Source of the DNA: Acinetobacter pittii ANC 4050
GTDB lineage: Bacteria; Pseudomonadota; Gammaproteobacteria; Pseudomonadales; Moraxellaceae
Direction: 5' to 3'
Length of the DNA: 64,000 nt
NCBI RefSeq assembly: GCF_000399685.1
Contig: NZ_KB976987.1
Span: 434,001-498,000, forward strand
The stretch's first letter is position 1; every line of letters starts with the position of its first letter. The notes below the pieces were generated by a model. The model was not told the DNA's origin. It searched no databases and saw nothing but the letters and a program-made list of their open reading frames with translations. Of the stretch, positions 53,101 through 62,743 are shown in pieces. Made by a program: the position numbers and the translations under genes.

Positions 53101-53104
53101 CATT

Positions 53105-53950
53105 TTAGGGGTGGACAATTTCTAATCGATAATTTACTAGGCTTTTTTTGCTTTTGTTTAGCTCAAATTGGAATCGGTAAGGGGTGTTGGATGGAATGCG
53201 CTGAATACCCTGTAAGTTCTCTACTAAATATTGCTGAGGAGTTAGTATGATTTCTTCAGTTTTGCTTGGTTCTGTCGTAAAAATCAACTTTAAGTTAGGA
53301 AGCTCAATACTTTTATCATTCTGATTAAGTAATATGCCTGAAAATTGGGTATGGTTTGCATCAATTCTACGAACTTTTATCTTTTCTATATGGATAAGTT
53401 CATACAGTTCTGCTGTTTTATTGCAATGTAGTATTTGGCAAACATAATTAAATGCATGACTAACGGTAGGGCTTGTATGCATGAGTTTAGGGTTAAACCA
53501 GAGAATCTGGAAAGTAAAAACTAAAATCAGAATAAGGTTGGCAGAGCTCCAGAGCGTATAGTACAACCAACTATGTTTTTTATTATTGTCTTGTTCTTGT
53601 GGGGACACTTGCTCAGCCAAATTAAGGTTTGGTAAAGCATTAATAGGTTCATTATGAAAGTAATTTAAGTTGTTGAGATAGGTTAATAGATCAATATTAG
53701 AGTTCTCAACTTTTTGGTCAAAGATATCTAACACGTGTGAATGTGTCATATATCGTGTTTGCATTGAACCATTAACTAAAGTAGATGAATTAACCATGGC
53801 TGGCTGTTCAATATTAATCAGATTGGTTAATGCATTAAAATTCGAATTACATTTGGGGCAACAAACCATACCCTGAGCAACAGTCAATTGAGTAAGAGAT
53901 ACTTTATAAACTGTTAAACACTTAGGGCAGCGGGTTTGTTTTTCATTCAT
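53105..53950 (-). CDS. Zinc-ribbon membrane protein, DUF3426
   Basis: A 281-residue protein. An MJ0042-type zinc ribbon at the N-terminus has cysteines C8, C11, C31 and C34; a polar linker and one transmembrane helix (about 133-153) precede a DUF3426 periplasmic-side domain. Proteins of this architecture commonly sit between prmA and dusB-fis in pseudomonads; function unknown. It lies 12 bases downstream of prmA. Confidence 0.87.
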   Translation of the reverse strand: MNEKQTRCPKCLTVYKVSLTQLTVAQGMVCCPKCNSNFNALTNLINIEQPAMVNSSTLVNGSMQTRYMTHSHVLDIFDQKVENSNIDLLTYLNNLNYFHNEPINALPNLNLAEQVSPQEQDNNKKHSWLYYTLWSSANLILILVFTFQILWFNPKLMHTSPTVSHAFNYVCQILHCNKTAELYELIHIEKIKVRRIDANHTQFSGILLNQNDKSIELPNLKLIFTTEPSKTEEIILTPQQYLVENLQGIQRIPSNTPYRFQFELNKSKKSLVNYRLEIVHP

Positions 53951-53962
53951 GAGTTAGAAGTC

Positions 53963-54868
53963 TCAATTTATTGTTTTACGTTTTCCTGAAATGCGACACC
54001 AATTTTCTTCGCGTTTTTCGACATCTAATATATCAAAAAATTCAGAATAAACACGTGAAACATCAGTAACTTGCTCTTCGATTACACCTGCAAGTGCGAA
54101 CTCACCCTCAGATTTAATTAAATTTGCAAACTCAGATGCAAGTGCCATTAATGGACCCGCTAAAATGTTTGCAACTAAAACGTCTGCCTGCTGAGGTTTG
54201 AACTCTTGATCGAATTCTTCCGGAAGACCTACATAAAGGCGATCTAATACACCATTAAGTTCTGCATTTTGTTTTGTTGCTAAAACAGCTTGAGGGTCAA
54301 TATCGGTAGCATATACTTTTTTAGCACCTAATAATAAAGCCGCTACGCCTAAAATGCCTGAACCACAGCCATAATCAATCACGATTTTATCTTTAACATC
54401 AGTTTTACCTAGCCATTGTAAGCACAGGAAAGTACTTGCGTGATTACCTGTACCAAACGCAAGACCTGGGTCTAACTTAATATTAGTAGCGTCCGCTTCT
54501 GGTGGCTCTAGCCATTCAGGTACGATCCAGAACTTTTCCCCAATCTGAATTGGTTCATAATAATCCATCCATGCGCGTTCCCACACTTGATCTTCAAGTT
54601 CTTCATGACGCATAGGAACATCTGGAAGTTGAGCTTTTAAGAAAGCTTCTAAAGTGTCGACATCAATCGGGTCTTGTTCGTCTTGTTGATAGATGCCTGT
54701 CACAATGACTTTATTCCATAAAGGTGTTTCACCTGGTAATGGTTCAAGTAAAGCCTGATCTTCAGCATCATCCAGAGTTACGCTTACCGCACCTAGAGAC
54801 ATTAAAAGTGTTTCTGTGAACTCAACTTGTTCTTGATCAACGGTAATGTGTATTTGTAACCACTTCAC
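53963..54868 (-). CDS. prmA: Ribosomal protein L11 methyltransferase
   Basis: SAM-dependent methyltransferase that trimethylates ribosomal protein uL11. 301 residues: an N-terminal L11-recognition domain beginning [16 protein letters not shown], then the SAM-binding motif [20 protein letters not shown] at about 165-184, and the post-I acidic loop ATDIDPQAV. The NILAGPL motif near the active site is also present. First gene of the prmA-DUF3426 pair. Confidence 0.95.
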   Translation of the reverse strand: MKWLQIHITVDQEQVEFTETLLMSLGAVSVTLDDAEDQALLEPLPGETPLWNKVIVTGIYQQDEQDPIDVDTLEAFLKAQLPDVPMRHEELEDQVWERAWMDYYEPIQIGEKFWIVPEWLEPPEADATNIKLDPGLAFGTGNHASTFLCLQWLGKTDVKDKIVIDYGCGSGILGVAALLLGAKKVYATDIDPQAVLATKQNAELNGVLDRLYVGLPEEFDQEFKPQQADVLVANILAGPLMALASEFANLIKSEGEFALAGVIEEQVTDVSRVYSEFFDILDVEKREENWCRISGKRKTIN

Positions 54869-55026
54869 GAAAAGGACCTAAAAATTTTATTTAAAGGCGT
54901 ATTGTAGCGGACTAGACCATTTTAAAAAAGAAAGCGGCCCATCTTTAATGGACCGTCTTTGAAAATACTGATGAGATATAGCAGTAAATGAATGACTTCT
55001 ACTATATATACCTTATGTAAAACAGA

Positions 55027-55257
55027 TTAAGGAGCAGGGGCCTTAAATTGTAACTTGCCATTTTCGTTTGGTTGGCAAGTACCGTTAAACGTTACACCGT
55101 TGTGATTGTAAGAGACCCATTCACCTTGCTGTTTTTTTGCACAGACTCGAATTTGTTTTTGCATTTCGGCTTTGCTCGTGTCAGCAGCATGGGTAAAAGT
55201 TACGCCTGAAAAACAAATTAGAGATGCAGTTAAGATTTTTAACATGGTCGTTTTCAT
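55027..55257 (-). CDS. Small exported hypothetical protein
   Basis: A 76-residue precursor with a signal peptide (about 1-24, ending THA) and a mature 52-residue part with two cysteines (Cys39 and Cys61) that could form one disulfide, plus GEWVSYNHNGVTFNGTCQPN. AAGGAG stands seven bases before the ATG on the minus strand. Family unknown to me; codon usage like its neighbours. Confidence 0.65.
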   Translation of the reverse strand: MKTTMLKILTASLICFSGVTFTHAADTSKAEMQKQIRVCAKKQQGEWVSYNHNGVTFNGTCQPNENGKLQFKAPAP

Positions 55258-55489
55258 TTTGTATTCCTTCTCGTTGCGTTAATTTTAAAGTCATAGAAGT
55301 GCTGTACATTTTTTATTCTAAGATGAATTAATTTTAAAAACATTCACTTTGTATTGAATTCATGAAACAAAATGTCAAATCATGTGGCGTACCGTAAATT
55401 ATGTGAAGACAATTTTGTAATTATGTACATCAATAAGCAGATAATTTTGCTATAATGTTCCGTCTTTTTTTTCTGGTGTTTTTGTACTC

Positions 55490-57370
55490 ATGCACTATCC
55501 TAAAGTTTACGATGTTATCGTTATCGGTGGCGGTCACGCAGGTACGGAAGCGGCCCTTGCTGCTGCGCGTATGGGACGACAGACTTTGCTTTTGACCCAT
55601 AACATTGAGACTTTGGGCCAAATGAGTTGTAACCCAGCAATTGGCGGTATTGGTAAGTCTCACTTAGTACGCGAAATTGATGCACTTGGTGGGGCAATGG
55701 CTTTAGCTGCCGATAAAGGTGGTATTCAGTTCCGTATTTTAAATTCGCGTAAAGGTGCAGCTGTGCGTGCAACACGTGCTCAAGCTGACCGCGTGCGCTA
55801 TAAAGCTGCTATCCGCGATACTTTGGAAAATCAAGCAAATCTTGATATTTTCCAGCAAGCAGCTGATGACCTGATTGTTGAAGGCGATACTGTTAAAGGT
55901 GTTGTTACCCAAATGGGTATTCGCTTTGATGCAAAAACTGTTGTGTTGACTACAGGTACATTTTTGGGTGGTGTAATCCACGTTGGTTTGGAAAAATCAA
56001 GTGGTGGTCGTGCGGGTGATCCTCCTTCTATTGCACTTGCTCAGCGTTTACGTGAATTAAAACTACCTGTTGGTCGTTTAAAAACTGGTACTCCACCACG
56101 TATTGATGCACGTTCAGTTGACTTTTCTGTGATGATTCCGCAGCCGGGTGATTTCCCGTCTCCAGTCATGTCTTTCATGGGTGATGCTTCTATGCACCCT
56201 GAACAAGTAAACTGTTATATCACGCATACAAACGAAAAAACCCACGATATTATTCGCGGTGGTTTAGATCGTTCACCAATGTATACGGGTGTTATTGAGG
56301 GGGTAGGTCCACGTTACTGTCCATCAATTGAAGATAAGATTCACCGTTTCGCTGATAAAGATTCACATCAAGTATTCTTGGAGCCAGAAGGTCTAGATAC
56401 ACATGAGCTTTATCCAAATGGTATTTCGACTTCTTTACCGTTCGATGTTCAGTTTGAGCTTGTACGCTCAATTCGTGGTATGGAAAACGCTCATATCTTA
56501 CGTCCAGGCTATGCAATTGAATATGATTATTTCAACCCGCAAGCTTTGAAATTTACCCTCGAAACTAAAGCGATTAATGGCTTGTATTTCGCTGGTCAAA
56601 TTAATGGTACAACAGGTTATGAAGAAGCGGGTGCTCAAGGTTTACTTGCAGGTTTAAATGCTGCACGCCGTGCGTGGGAGCAAGAAGAATGGACGCCTAA
56701 ACGTGACCAAGCTTACATGGGTGTATTGGTTGATGACCTCATCACGTTAGGTACTAAAGAACCGTACCGTATGTTTACCTCACGTGCTGAATATCGTTTG
56801 ATGTTGCGTGAAGATAACGCGGATCAACGGTTGACAACTATTGGTCGTGAACTTGGTTTAGTCGATGATGTACGTTGGGCTGCTTATTGTGAAAAAATGG
56901 AAGCAGTTGAGCGTGAAACCTCTCGTTTACAACATATATGGGCAGCACCAAATAACCCTATGGGTAAAAAATTCGTTGAAATGACGGGTGCAGATTTGAG
57001 TAAGGAATGCAGCGCAATTGATTTGCTTAAGCGTCCTAACATCAACTTTGGTCAAATTGCAGAACTTACGGGTTCTGAAGTTTCAGAGCAAGTGGGTGAG
57101 CAAATTGAAATTGCCGTGAAATATGAAGGTTACATCAACCGTCAACATGAAGATGTTGCTCAATTAAAGCGTCTTGAAGAAACTAAAATACCAGCCGATT
57201 TTGATTATGATAACGTGTCTGGTTTATCACGTGAAATTACACAGAAGTTAAAAACAGTGCTTCCAGAAACTTTAGCTCAAGCAAGCCGTATACCTGGTGT
57301 TACGCCAGCAGCTGTTCAGCTTGTCATGATCACAATTCGTAAGAACAATATGATTAAGAAAACAGCTTAA
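55490..57370 (+). CDS. mnmG: tRNA uridine-5-carboxymethylaminomethyl synthesis protein MnmG
   Basis: FAD-dependent partner of MnmE in wobble-uridine (mnm5/cmnm5 U34) modification. The 626-residue protein has the FAD motif [17 protein letters not shown] at 13-29 and the signatures [23 protein letters not shown] and [11 protein letters not shown]. The C-terminal helical region ends with [14 protein letters not shown]. Standard length. Monocistronic with its own terminator. Confidence 0.97.
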   Translation: MHYPKVYDVIVIGGGHAGTEAALAAARMGRQTLLLTHNIETLGQMSCNPAIGGIGKSHLVREIDALGGAMALAADKGGIQFRILNSRKGAAVRATRAQADRVRYKAAIRDTLENQANLDIFQQAADDLIVEGDTVKGVVTQMGIRFDAKTVVLTTGTFLGGVIHVGLEKSSGGRAGDPPSIALAQRLRELKLPVGRLKTGTPPRIDARSVDFSVMIPQPGDFPSPVMSFMGDASMHPEQVNCYITHTNEKTHDIIRGGLDRSPMYTGVIEGVGPRYCPSIEDKIHRFADKDSHQVFLEPEGLDTHELYPNGISTSLPFDVQFELVRSIRGMENAHILRPGYAIEYDYFNPQALKFTLETKAINGLYFAGQINGTTGYEEAGAQGLLAGLNAARRAWEQEEWTPKRDQAYMGVLVDDLITLGTKEPYRMFTSRAEYRLMLREDNADQRLTTIGRELGLVDDVRWAAYCEKMEAVERETSRLQHIWAAPNNPMGKKFVEMTGADLSKECSAIDLLKRPNINFGQIAELTGSEVSEQVGEQIEIAVKYEGYINRQHEDVAQLKRLEETKIPADFDYDNVSGLSREITQKLKTVLPETLAQASRIPGVTPAAVQLVMITIRKNNMIKKTA

Positions 57371-57385
57371 TCATTTGAGTATATA

Positions 57386-57412
57386 AAAAGCCCAGTTAAG
57401 ACTGGGCTTTTT
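57386..57412 (+). terminator. Intrinsic terminator after mnmG
   Basis: AAAAGCCCAGT / ACTGGGCTTTT stem with TAAG loop (57386-57396 with 57401-57411), followed by T. Confidence 0.9.
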
Positions 57413-57543
57413 TATTTTCTGTTCAAAAAATATATGGAAACTTCTTAAGGAAGAAAAGAGATTTCGCTTCCTTTTTTTCTTATTTCACATATTTTAAGCC
57501 GCCAGTTATATTGAATTCACGTTCAAACAAGAGGGCTTTAACC

Positions 57544-57655
57544 ATGACAATGAAATCAATTCGCTACAATGGATATGAAATGGCATGCCAATGCTTATGT
57601 TCAAAATAGCGCAAAAGAAAGAGCGGATCAGTTTTGGTGGGGGAGAACATCTTGA
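57544..57655 (+). pseudogene. Possible tiny gene or frameshifted remnant
   Basis: AGAGGG (57529-57534) precedes ATG 57544, which opens MTMKSIRYNGYEMACQ and stops at 57609. Shifting one base near 57589 continues into NAYVQNSAKERADQFWWGRTS, ending at TGA 57655. Together these would give a 37-residue protein. Either a short real peptide ends at 57609 or a small gene has a one-base insertion. A strong plus-strand terminator lies 60 bases further. Family unknown. Confidence 0.35.
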
Positions 57656-57716
57656 TCTGGAAACAAGTAAAAATATAAGAAGAATATAATATTAAGAAAA
57701 TTATAATTCAAAATCT

Positions 57717-57745
57717 AAAGAGAACCGTATGGTTCTCTTTTTTAT
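57717..57745. terminator. Bidirectional terminator beside the WYL gene
   Basis: AAAGAGAACC / GGTTCTCTTT stem with GTAT loop (57717-57726 with 57731-57740); T-run stronger on the plus strand, where it would end transcripts from the 57544 ORF. Confidence 0.75.
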
Positions 57746-57747
57746 AA

Positions 57748-58755
57748 CTACTTACTATCAGTTTCAATTTCACGTACAGCGTTGTGTACTTGAATTGGCT
57801 CAATATGCAGTAATTTTTTACCATAACTACGTAGCCACCACACCAGTTGAGATGTAAAAGGTACGGTAGCTGTAACTTCTACGATATTTTCTTCAAGTGG
57901 AGTAATTGTTTGGTCTTTACTTAACTGACTTTCATAAAAAGTTTTCGCAGTTTGCTCTGTCATGGTTAAGGTGAGCTGAATTGATTCAGTTGGCTGGTTG
58001 TAGTCCACTCTAAAGCCTAAAGCGCCTGAATCAATATAATGATCAATATCAAAATTGACCGGATGTAGGGCGCGACTATCTAATACTTTTGCTGATTTAA
58101 AACGGTGCAGAGCAAATGTTTGCACTTCAGTTTTGTCATGCCGTGTGCAAATCAAATAAATGACTGCACCTTTTTGTACCAAAGCTAAAGGGTTTAAAAT
58201 ATAAGTTTTATCTTCGCCTTGATTTACACGGGCCCGATAAACACACTCAATCTGTTTGTCTTGTAGTAGACCTTCATAAATTGCCTGCTGAGCGCCACGA
58301 TCCACTACAGGTGGAATAAGCGGTTGACTTGCAGGAACAATGCGTACACGGTTAATCCATTGTCTCACATTATTTTGAGTAGAGAGGCTGCGTTTGGCTA
58401 AATCAAACCATGGACCCATCTCATCAAGCAGGCTTGGAGGAAGTAAGTGCTTTAAGTGTTCCTCAACCATCATAAAGGTCACTGCTTGAGAGCTCGTCAT
58501 GTGAGGTAAACTCTGGATAGGAGCGTCTGACTGCCACCGCCAGCCTTGAGGTACGGCTTTATTACTCTCTATCGGAAAACGCTGAGCAATTTGATTTAAG
58601 TCACGCTGAATAGTCCTTAAACTGATTTCAATACCTTCGCGCTCAAGCATTTCTTGTAATTCTCGAGTTCCGATCCATTTACCGGTGGGTAGGCGAGACA
58701 AGATCTGCCATTGGCGATATAAACTATTCGAAGTTTCTTTTTCTATTACAGACAT
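57748..58755 (-). CDS. WYL-domain transcriptional regulator
   Basis: A 335-residue regulator with an N-terminal winged HTH (TGKWIGTRELQEMLEREGIEISLRTIQRDLNQI, about 25-57) and a WYL sensing domain (about 150-235; VYRARVNQGEDKTYILNPLALVQKGAVIYLICTRHD) followed by a WCX-like C-terminal extension. WYL proteins bind nucleic acids or ligands and often control DNA-damage or defence genes. Divergent from the ATP-grasp/Anbu cluster with 225 bases between, making it a candidate regulator of that cluster. Confidence 0.87.
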   Translation of the reverse strand: MSVIEKETSNSLYRQWQILSRLPTGKWIGTRELQEMLEREGIEISLRTIQRDLNQIAQRFPIESNKAVPQGWRWQSDAPIQSLPHMTSSQAVTFMMVEEHLKHLLPPSLLDEMGPWFDLAKRSLSTQNNVRQWINRVRIVPASQPLIPPVVDRGAQQAIYEGLLQDKQIECVYRARVNQGEDKTYILNPLALVQKGAVIYLICTRHDKTEVQTFALHRFKSAKVLDSRALHPVNFDIDHYIDSGALGFRVDYNQPTESIQLTLTMTEQTAKTFYESQLSKDQTITPLEENIVEVTATVPFTSQLVWWLRSYGKKLLHIEPIQVHNAVREIETDSK

Positions 58756-58980
58756 AAGCGTAATACATCTATATCCAATTGCTTTGGTGTCAACACAATA
58801 AAAAATCTTTACAGATTTAGCAAGTTTGTCAGATTCAGTTTATAGCCCGTTGGACAAAGGATGATAAGATTTAGAAGAAAGTTATAACAATGATGCCGTA
58901 AAAGTATTACAGATATATAAGTGGCACTGAAATTGCTTATTTAAAAATGAAATATAGATAAATGATAAGACGAGGTGGTT

Positions 58981-60531
58981 ATGTCAGAACAAGAGCATGA
59001 ATTACATCTAGATAACGATTTTTTTATACAAGAGCAGACAACAACGGCACTTATTAACCCAACCTCTTTTTTAGAACATATTTCTGTGCAAACCAATCTC
59101 TTTGAACAACTAAAATCACAGTTCTTTAACGAGATGCTTGATGATGTAACATCGAATGGTGCAGCTTCTAAAAAAATTGAACAATGGTTGAGTATCCGCA
59201 CTTTAGATGAGTTAAAAGAGCTAAATGCTCAGGCGAAGCAGCATTTTCTTTATCAAGGGATTACCTTTAATGTTTATGGCGATAAAGAAGGAACAGAGCG
59301 CACCATACCTTTCGATTTAATTCCAAGAGTAATCGAGAAAAAGCAATGGGAAAAAATTGCCTCGGGCTGTGCGCAGCGTGTTAAAGCATTAAATTATTTC
59401 CTAGATGATATTTATCATGGACAACATATTTTAAAAGAACAAATCATTCCCGAAGAACAAATTATGGGAAATGATGCTTTCCAGCCTCATATGCTTAAGC
59501 ATTCTTTAAAGGGAAAAATTTATTCACAAATTAGTGGTATTGATATTATCCGCGATGGTGAGGGAGAGTTTTTTGTATTGGAGGATAATTTAAGAACACC
59601 TTCTGGCGTATCTTACATGATTGAAAGCCGAAACATTAGCCAGAAATTAATGCCTGAGCTATGTACAGCCAATAATTTACAGGGGATTGAGCATTATCCA
59701 AAACTTTTAAAAGAGATATTGCAAGAAAATTCTTCCGCGGACCAACCTTTTGTCGTGGTACTAACACCAGGGCGTTTTAACAGTGCTTATTATGAGCACG
59801 CTTTTCTAGCGCGTGAAATGGATGTGCCATTGGTTACAAATCGAGATTTATTTGTAGAAAATGATCAAGTATTTGTCAAAACTATTCGTGGACGTCAAAA
59901 AGTAGACGTAATTTATCGCCGTTTAGATGACGATTTTCTAGATCCTTTAGCATTTCGACCCGACAGTGCTTTAGGAGTAGCTGGTCTTATGTCTGCTTAT
60001 TTGCAGAAAAATGTGGTGATTGCAAATGCACCTGGAACAGGTGTGGCAGATGATAAATCTATTTACCCTTATGTAGACCAAATGATTCAATATTATTTGG
60101 ATGAAACACCAATTCTAAAAAATGTACCTACTTATCAGTGCCGTAAAGAAGAACACTTAGACTATGTACTCTCTAATCTGGATCAATTAGTCGTTAAGGA
60201 AGCACAAGGTTCAGGTGGATATGGCATGTTGATCGGGCCTAAAGCAAGCTCATGCGAAATTGATGAATTTAGAAAAAAATTAATAGCTATGCCTCATATG
60301 TACATTGCACAACCTACTTTGGCTTTATCTGTTGCTCCAACTTTAACGACGGGAGGAGTAGCTGAGCGTCATATTGATTTGCGTCCGTTCGTGTTGAGTT
60401 CACCTTATCGTACAGAGATTGTACCTGGTGGTTTAACACGCGTGGCCATGCAAGCTGGCTCTTTGGTCGTAAATTCATCTCAAGGTGGCGGTATAAAAGA
60501 TACATGGGTTGTCGAAACATTACATTCCTGA
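58981..60531 (+). CDS. Circularly permuted ATP-grasp protein
   Basis: A 516-residue member of the circularly permuted ATP-grasp / type 2 family, predicted to form peptide or amide bonds. The N-terminal part has KALNYFLDDIYHGQHILKEQIIP; the ATP-grasp core shows ISGIDIIRDGEGEFFVLEDNLRTPSGVSYMIESR; then VVLTPGRFNSAYYEHAFLAREMDVPLV, and LVVKEAQGSGGYGMLIGP as the ATP-binding lysine/glycine region. First gene of the four-gene Anbu cluster. ATG 58981 follows GAGG; the GTG 58975 is discarded. Confidence 0.88.
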   Translation: MSEQEHELHLDNDFFIQEQTTTALINPTSFLEHISVQTNLFEQLKSQFFNEMLDDVTSNGAASKKIEQWLSIRTLDELKELNAQAKQHFLYQGITFNVYGDKEGTERTIPFDLIPRVIEKKQWEKIASGCAQRVKALNYFLDDIYHGQHILKEQIIPEEQIMGNDAFQPHMLKHSLKGKIYSQISGIDIIRDGEGEFFVLEDNLRTPSGVSYMIESRNISQKLMPELCTANNLQGIEHYPKLLKEILQENSSADQPFVVVLTPGRFNSAYYEHAFLAREMDVPLVTNRDLFVENDQVFVKTIRGRQKVDVIYRRLDDDFLDPLAFRPDSALGVAGLMSAYLQKNVVIANAPGTGVADDKSIYPYVDQMIQYYLDETPILKNVPTYQCRKEEHLDYVLSNLDQLVVKEAQGSGGYGMLIGPKASSCEIDEFRKKLIAMPHMYIAQPTLALSVAPTLTTGGVAERHIDLRPFVLSSPYRTEIVPGGLTRVAMQAGSLVVNSSQGGGIKDTWVVETLHS

Positions 60532-60553
60532 TTGTGGGTTAAAGAGGAACTTT

Positions 60554-61150
60554 ATGGTTTTACTCAATTCGAGTGCGCATCAAATATATTGGTTGGGTCG
60601 ATATTTGATGCGAGTTAAATTTGCAGCCTCTCATTTACCCTTTATAGAAGATGAGAAAGCAACAAAATTTGCAGCAGCGTTTGGTTTAGCTATAGAAAAT
60701 GCTGAATTACTAAATCACTATATGTTAGACAAGAAGCAAACATTTTCATTACTGAACCAGCTCATTATTGCTAAAGATAATATTCAGGAACTAAGAGGGA
60801 TTTTGTCGGCACATGCTTATGCAGAATTAAATAATGTGATTAATACGCTTCAACCTCAACCTGATGCATTGAAAAAAGCTGTTGAACACTGCACTCAAAT
60901 ACTAGAAGCGGAACATGAAGATATTTATTTATTTTTGTATTTAGGCCAAAAAATAGAGCAATTTGATATAAAACTGCGTTTTGGACAAGATTTATTAGCT
61001 CTCGTATCAGAGCTAGATGTTGTGGTGCGACAGCTTGCTCATTTGAATTGGGAAAATATAGATGAAAATTGGCAAGTATTAAAGCAACAACTCACTTGGG
61101 ACGCTTATTATACTTTTACACAGCAGTTGGAAAATATGTTTGAGGGCTGA
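60554..61150 (+). CDS. Alpha-E domain protein
   Basis: A 198-residue all-helical protein of the alpha-E family, always found with circularly permuted ATP-grasp ligases. The N-terminus MVLLNSSAHQIYWLGRYLMR matches the family opening. ATG 60554 is chosen because AGAGGA stands seven bases upstream. It starts 22 bases after the ATP-grasp stop. The biochemical role is unknown; partner of the ligase is inferred. Confidence 0.87.
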   Translation: MVLLNSSAHQIYWLGRYLMRVKFAASHLPFIEDEKATKFAAAFGLAIENAELLNHYMLDKKQTFSLLNQLIIAKDNIQELRGILSAHAYAELNNVINTLQPQPDALKKAVEHCTQILEAEHEDIYLFLYLGQKIEQFDIKLRFGQDLLALVSELDVVVRQLAHLNWENIDENWQVLKQQLTWDAYYTFTQQLENMFEG

Positions 61151-61152
61151 TT

Positions 61153-61932
61153 ATGAAATTGATGGTTAATCATCAAACGCATTATAGCTATACTGAAACT
61201 GCTCGAAATAGCATTCAGTATATTAAAATGATGCCTCAAACATCGGCTCATCAGCATGTTATGAATTGGGCAATTAGTGTGCCGGGCGATAAAACCATCA
61301 AAAGAGATACATTTAATAATGTATGGATGACGGCTAGTCAGCGTTATTCATACCAACATCTAACCTTCATGGCTCAAGGAATTGTTGAGCTTCAAAACGT
61401 GGAAATGGGCTGTGCAAATCTCTCTACACCTGCTAATTTGTTTTTGCAAATGACAGGTACAACCCGATGTGATGCGGAAATGTTGGACTTTGCAAAAAAT
61501 ATTGTGGTGACTAAAGACCGACAACATATTGCATTATTAAGTGAATATATCTTACAGAAAATACTTTATCAGCCTGAAAGTACTTCGGTTCAGACAACTG
61601 CGATCGAAGCATTTCATGCTGGACAAGGTGTATGCCAAGATCATGCGCACATTTTAATTGCAATGTGCCGTGCGTTACAATTACCTGCACGTTACGTCTC
61701 GGGTTATCTATTTGATCAAAACTATCCGCACCTTGCCAGTCACGCTTGGGCGGAAGTATTTTTAGAAAATCAGTGGTATTGTTTTGATGTAAGCAATCAG
61801 TTGTTTACACCCAAACATCATATTTACCTTGCTGTAGGACGTGACTATCTCGATGTAGCACCTATTCGTGGTGTAAGAGAGCAAGGTGGAGTTGAGAACA
61901 TGATGTCTGTGGTTCAAGTGTTGGCATGTTGA
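61153..61932 (+). CDS. Transglutaminase-like cysteine peptidase
   Basis: A 259-residue protein with an N-terminal Bact_transglu_N region (1-75) and a transglutaminase-like catalytic core. The catalytic triad is Cys161 in GVCQDHAHI, His197 in SHAWAEVF and Asp212 in CFDVSNQ. Such proteins probably cleave or exchange isopeptide bonds. The start is two bases after the alpha-E stop, so translation is coupled. No signal peptide. Confidence 0.9.
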   Translation: MKLMVNHQTHYSYTETARNSIQYIKMMPQTSAHQHVMNWAISVPGDKTIKRDTFNNVWMTASQRYSYQHLTFMAQGIVELQNVEMGCANLSTPANLFLQMTGTTRCDAEMLDFAKNIVVTKDRQHIALLSEYILQKILYQPESTSVQTTAIEAFHAGQGVCQDHAHILIAMCRALQLPARYVSGYLFDQNYPHLASHAWAEVFLENQWYCFDVSNQLFTPKHHIYLAVGRDYLDVAPIRGVREQGGVENMMSVVQVLAC

Positions 61933-61948
61933 ATGTAAAGAGAATGAA

Positions 61949-62683
61949 ATGACCTATTGTTGTGCGCTAAGATTGGAACAGGGTTTAGTGTTTATCAGTG
62001 ACACAAGAACTAATGCAGGGGTTGATCATATTTCTGTGTTCCGAAAATTGCATACTTTCGGCGTTACCGGAGAGCGCTTTATGGCGTTGCAAACAGCAGG
62101 CAACTTAGCAACAACGCAAGCTGTTATAGGTCATTTGCAAAATGCGCTTACTTTGCAACAAGAGCCTAATTTGTATAGTGTTAATACAATGTTTGAGGCA
62201 GCCGAACTGATAGGGAAAACTTTAAAAGCTGTTTTAGAGGATATTAGTTCAGACACTCAAGAACAAATGAATTACGCCTGTAGTATTTTGGTCGGTGGTC
62301 AGATTAAAGGTGGTGACATGCAGCTTTATAATGTCTATCCACAAGGCAATTTTATTTGTGCGACGACAGATACGCCTTATTTTCAAATTGGTGAAAGTAA
62401 ATACGGCAAACCGATTCTAGACCGAGCTTTATATTATGCAATGCCATTAGATGATGCATTACGTTGTAGCCTGATTTCTTTTGACTCAACTTTACGCTCA
62501 AATGTTTCTGTTGGCTTACCACTTGATGCATTGATTTATAAGAAAGATAGTTTTGTTATTCCGATGGGAAAACGAATTACAGAAGATGATCCTTATTTTT
62601 CACAAATTAGTCGGCAATGGTCAGATACTCTACGTCGCGGCTTACAAGAAATGCCAAAACCAACAGATGATTACTGGCGATAA
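61949..62683 (+). CDS. Proteasome-type protease, Anbu family
   Basis: Ancestral beta-subunit (Anbu) homologue of the proteasome, Ntn-hydrolase fold, 244 residues. MTYCCALRLEQGLVFISDTRTNAG: the Thr2 after Met is the expected N-terminal nucleophile, and the SDTRTNAG stretch is the family hallmark. Anbu proteins form open-ring or spiral oligomers. In many proteobacteria they occur in exactly this cluster with ATP-grasp, alpha-E and transglutaminase-like genes. Function still unresolved. A strong terminator follows. Confidence 0.92.
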   Translation: MTYCCALRLEQGLVFISDTRTNAGVDHISVFRKLHTFGVTGERFMALQTAGNLATTQAVIGHLQNALTLQQEPNLYSVNTMFEAAELIGKTLKAVLEDISSDTQEQMNYACSILVGGQIKGGDMQLYNVYPQGNFICATTDTPYFQIGESKYGKPILDRALYYAMPLDDALRCSLISFDSTLRSNVSVGLPLDALIYKKDSFVIPMGKRITEDDPYFSQISRQWSDTLRRGLQEMPKPTDDYWR

Positions 62684-62702
62684 AATATTGAATATTTAAA
62701 TA

Positions 62703-62732
62703 AAAAAATCCAAGCAAGCTTGGATTTTTTTA
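62703..62732. terminator. Bidirectional terminator between Anbu and alr
   Basis: AAAAAATCCAAG / CTTGGATTTTTT stem with CAAG loop (62703-62714 with 62719-62730), between convergent genes. Confidence 0.9.
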
Positions 62733-62743
62733 TATTTTATTAT

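Larger units (their letters stand above)
52729..53104. other. Intergenic region upstream of fis (dusB position)
   Basis: About 375 bases between fis and the DUF3426 gene. It contains a small plus-strand ORF (53005-53046) and the DUF3426 terminator; no dusB sequence or dusB remnant is recognisable. Confidence 0.5.
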
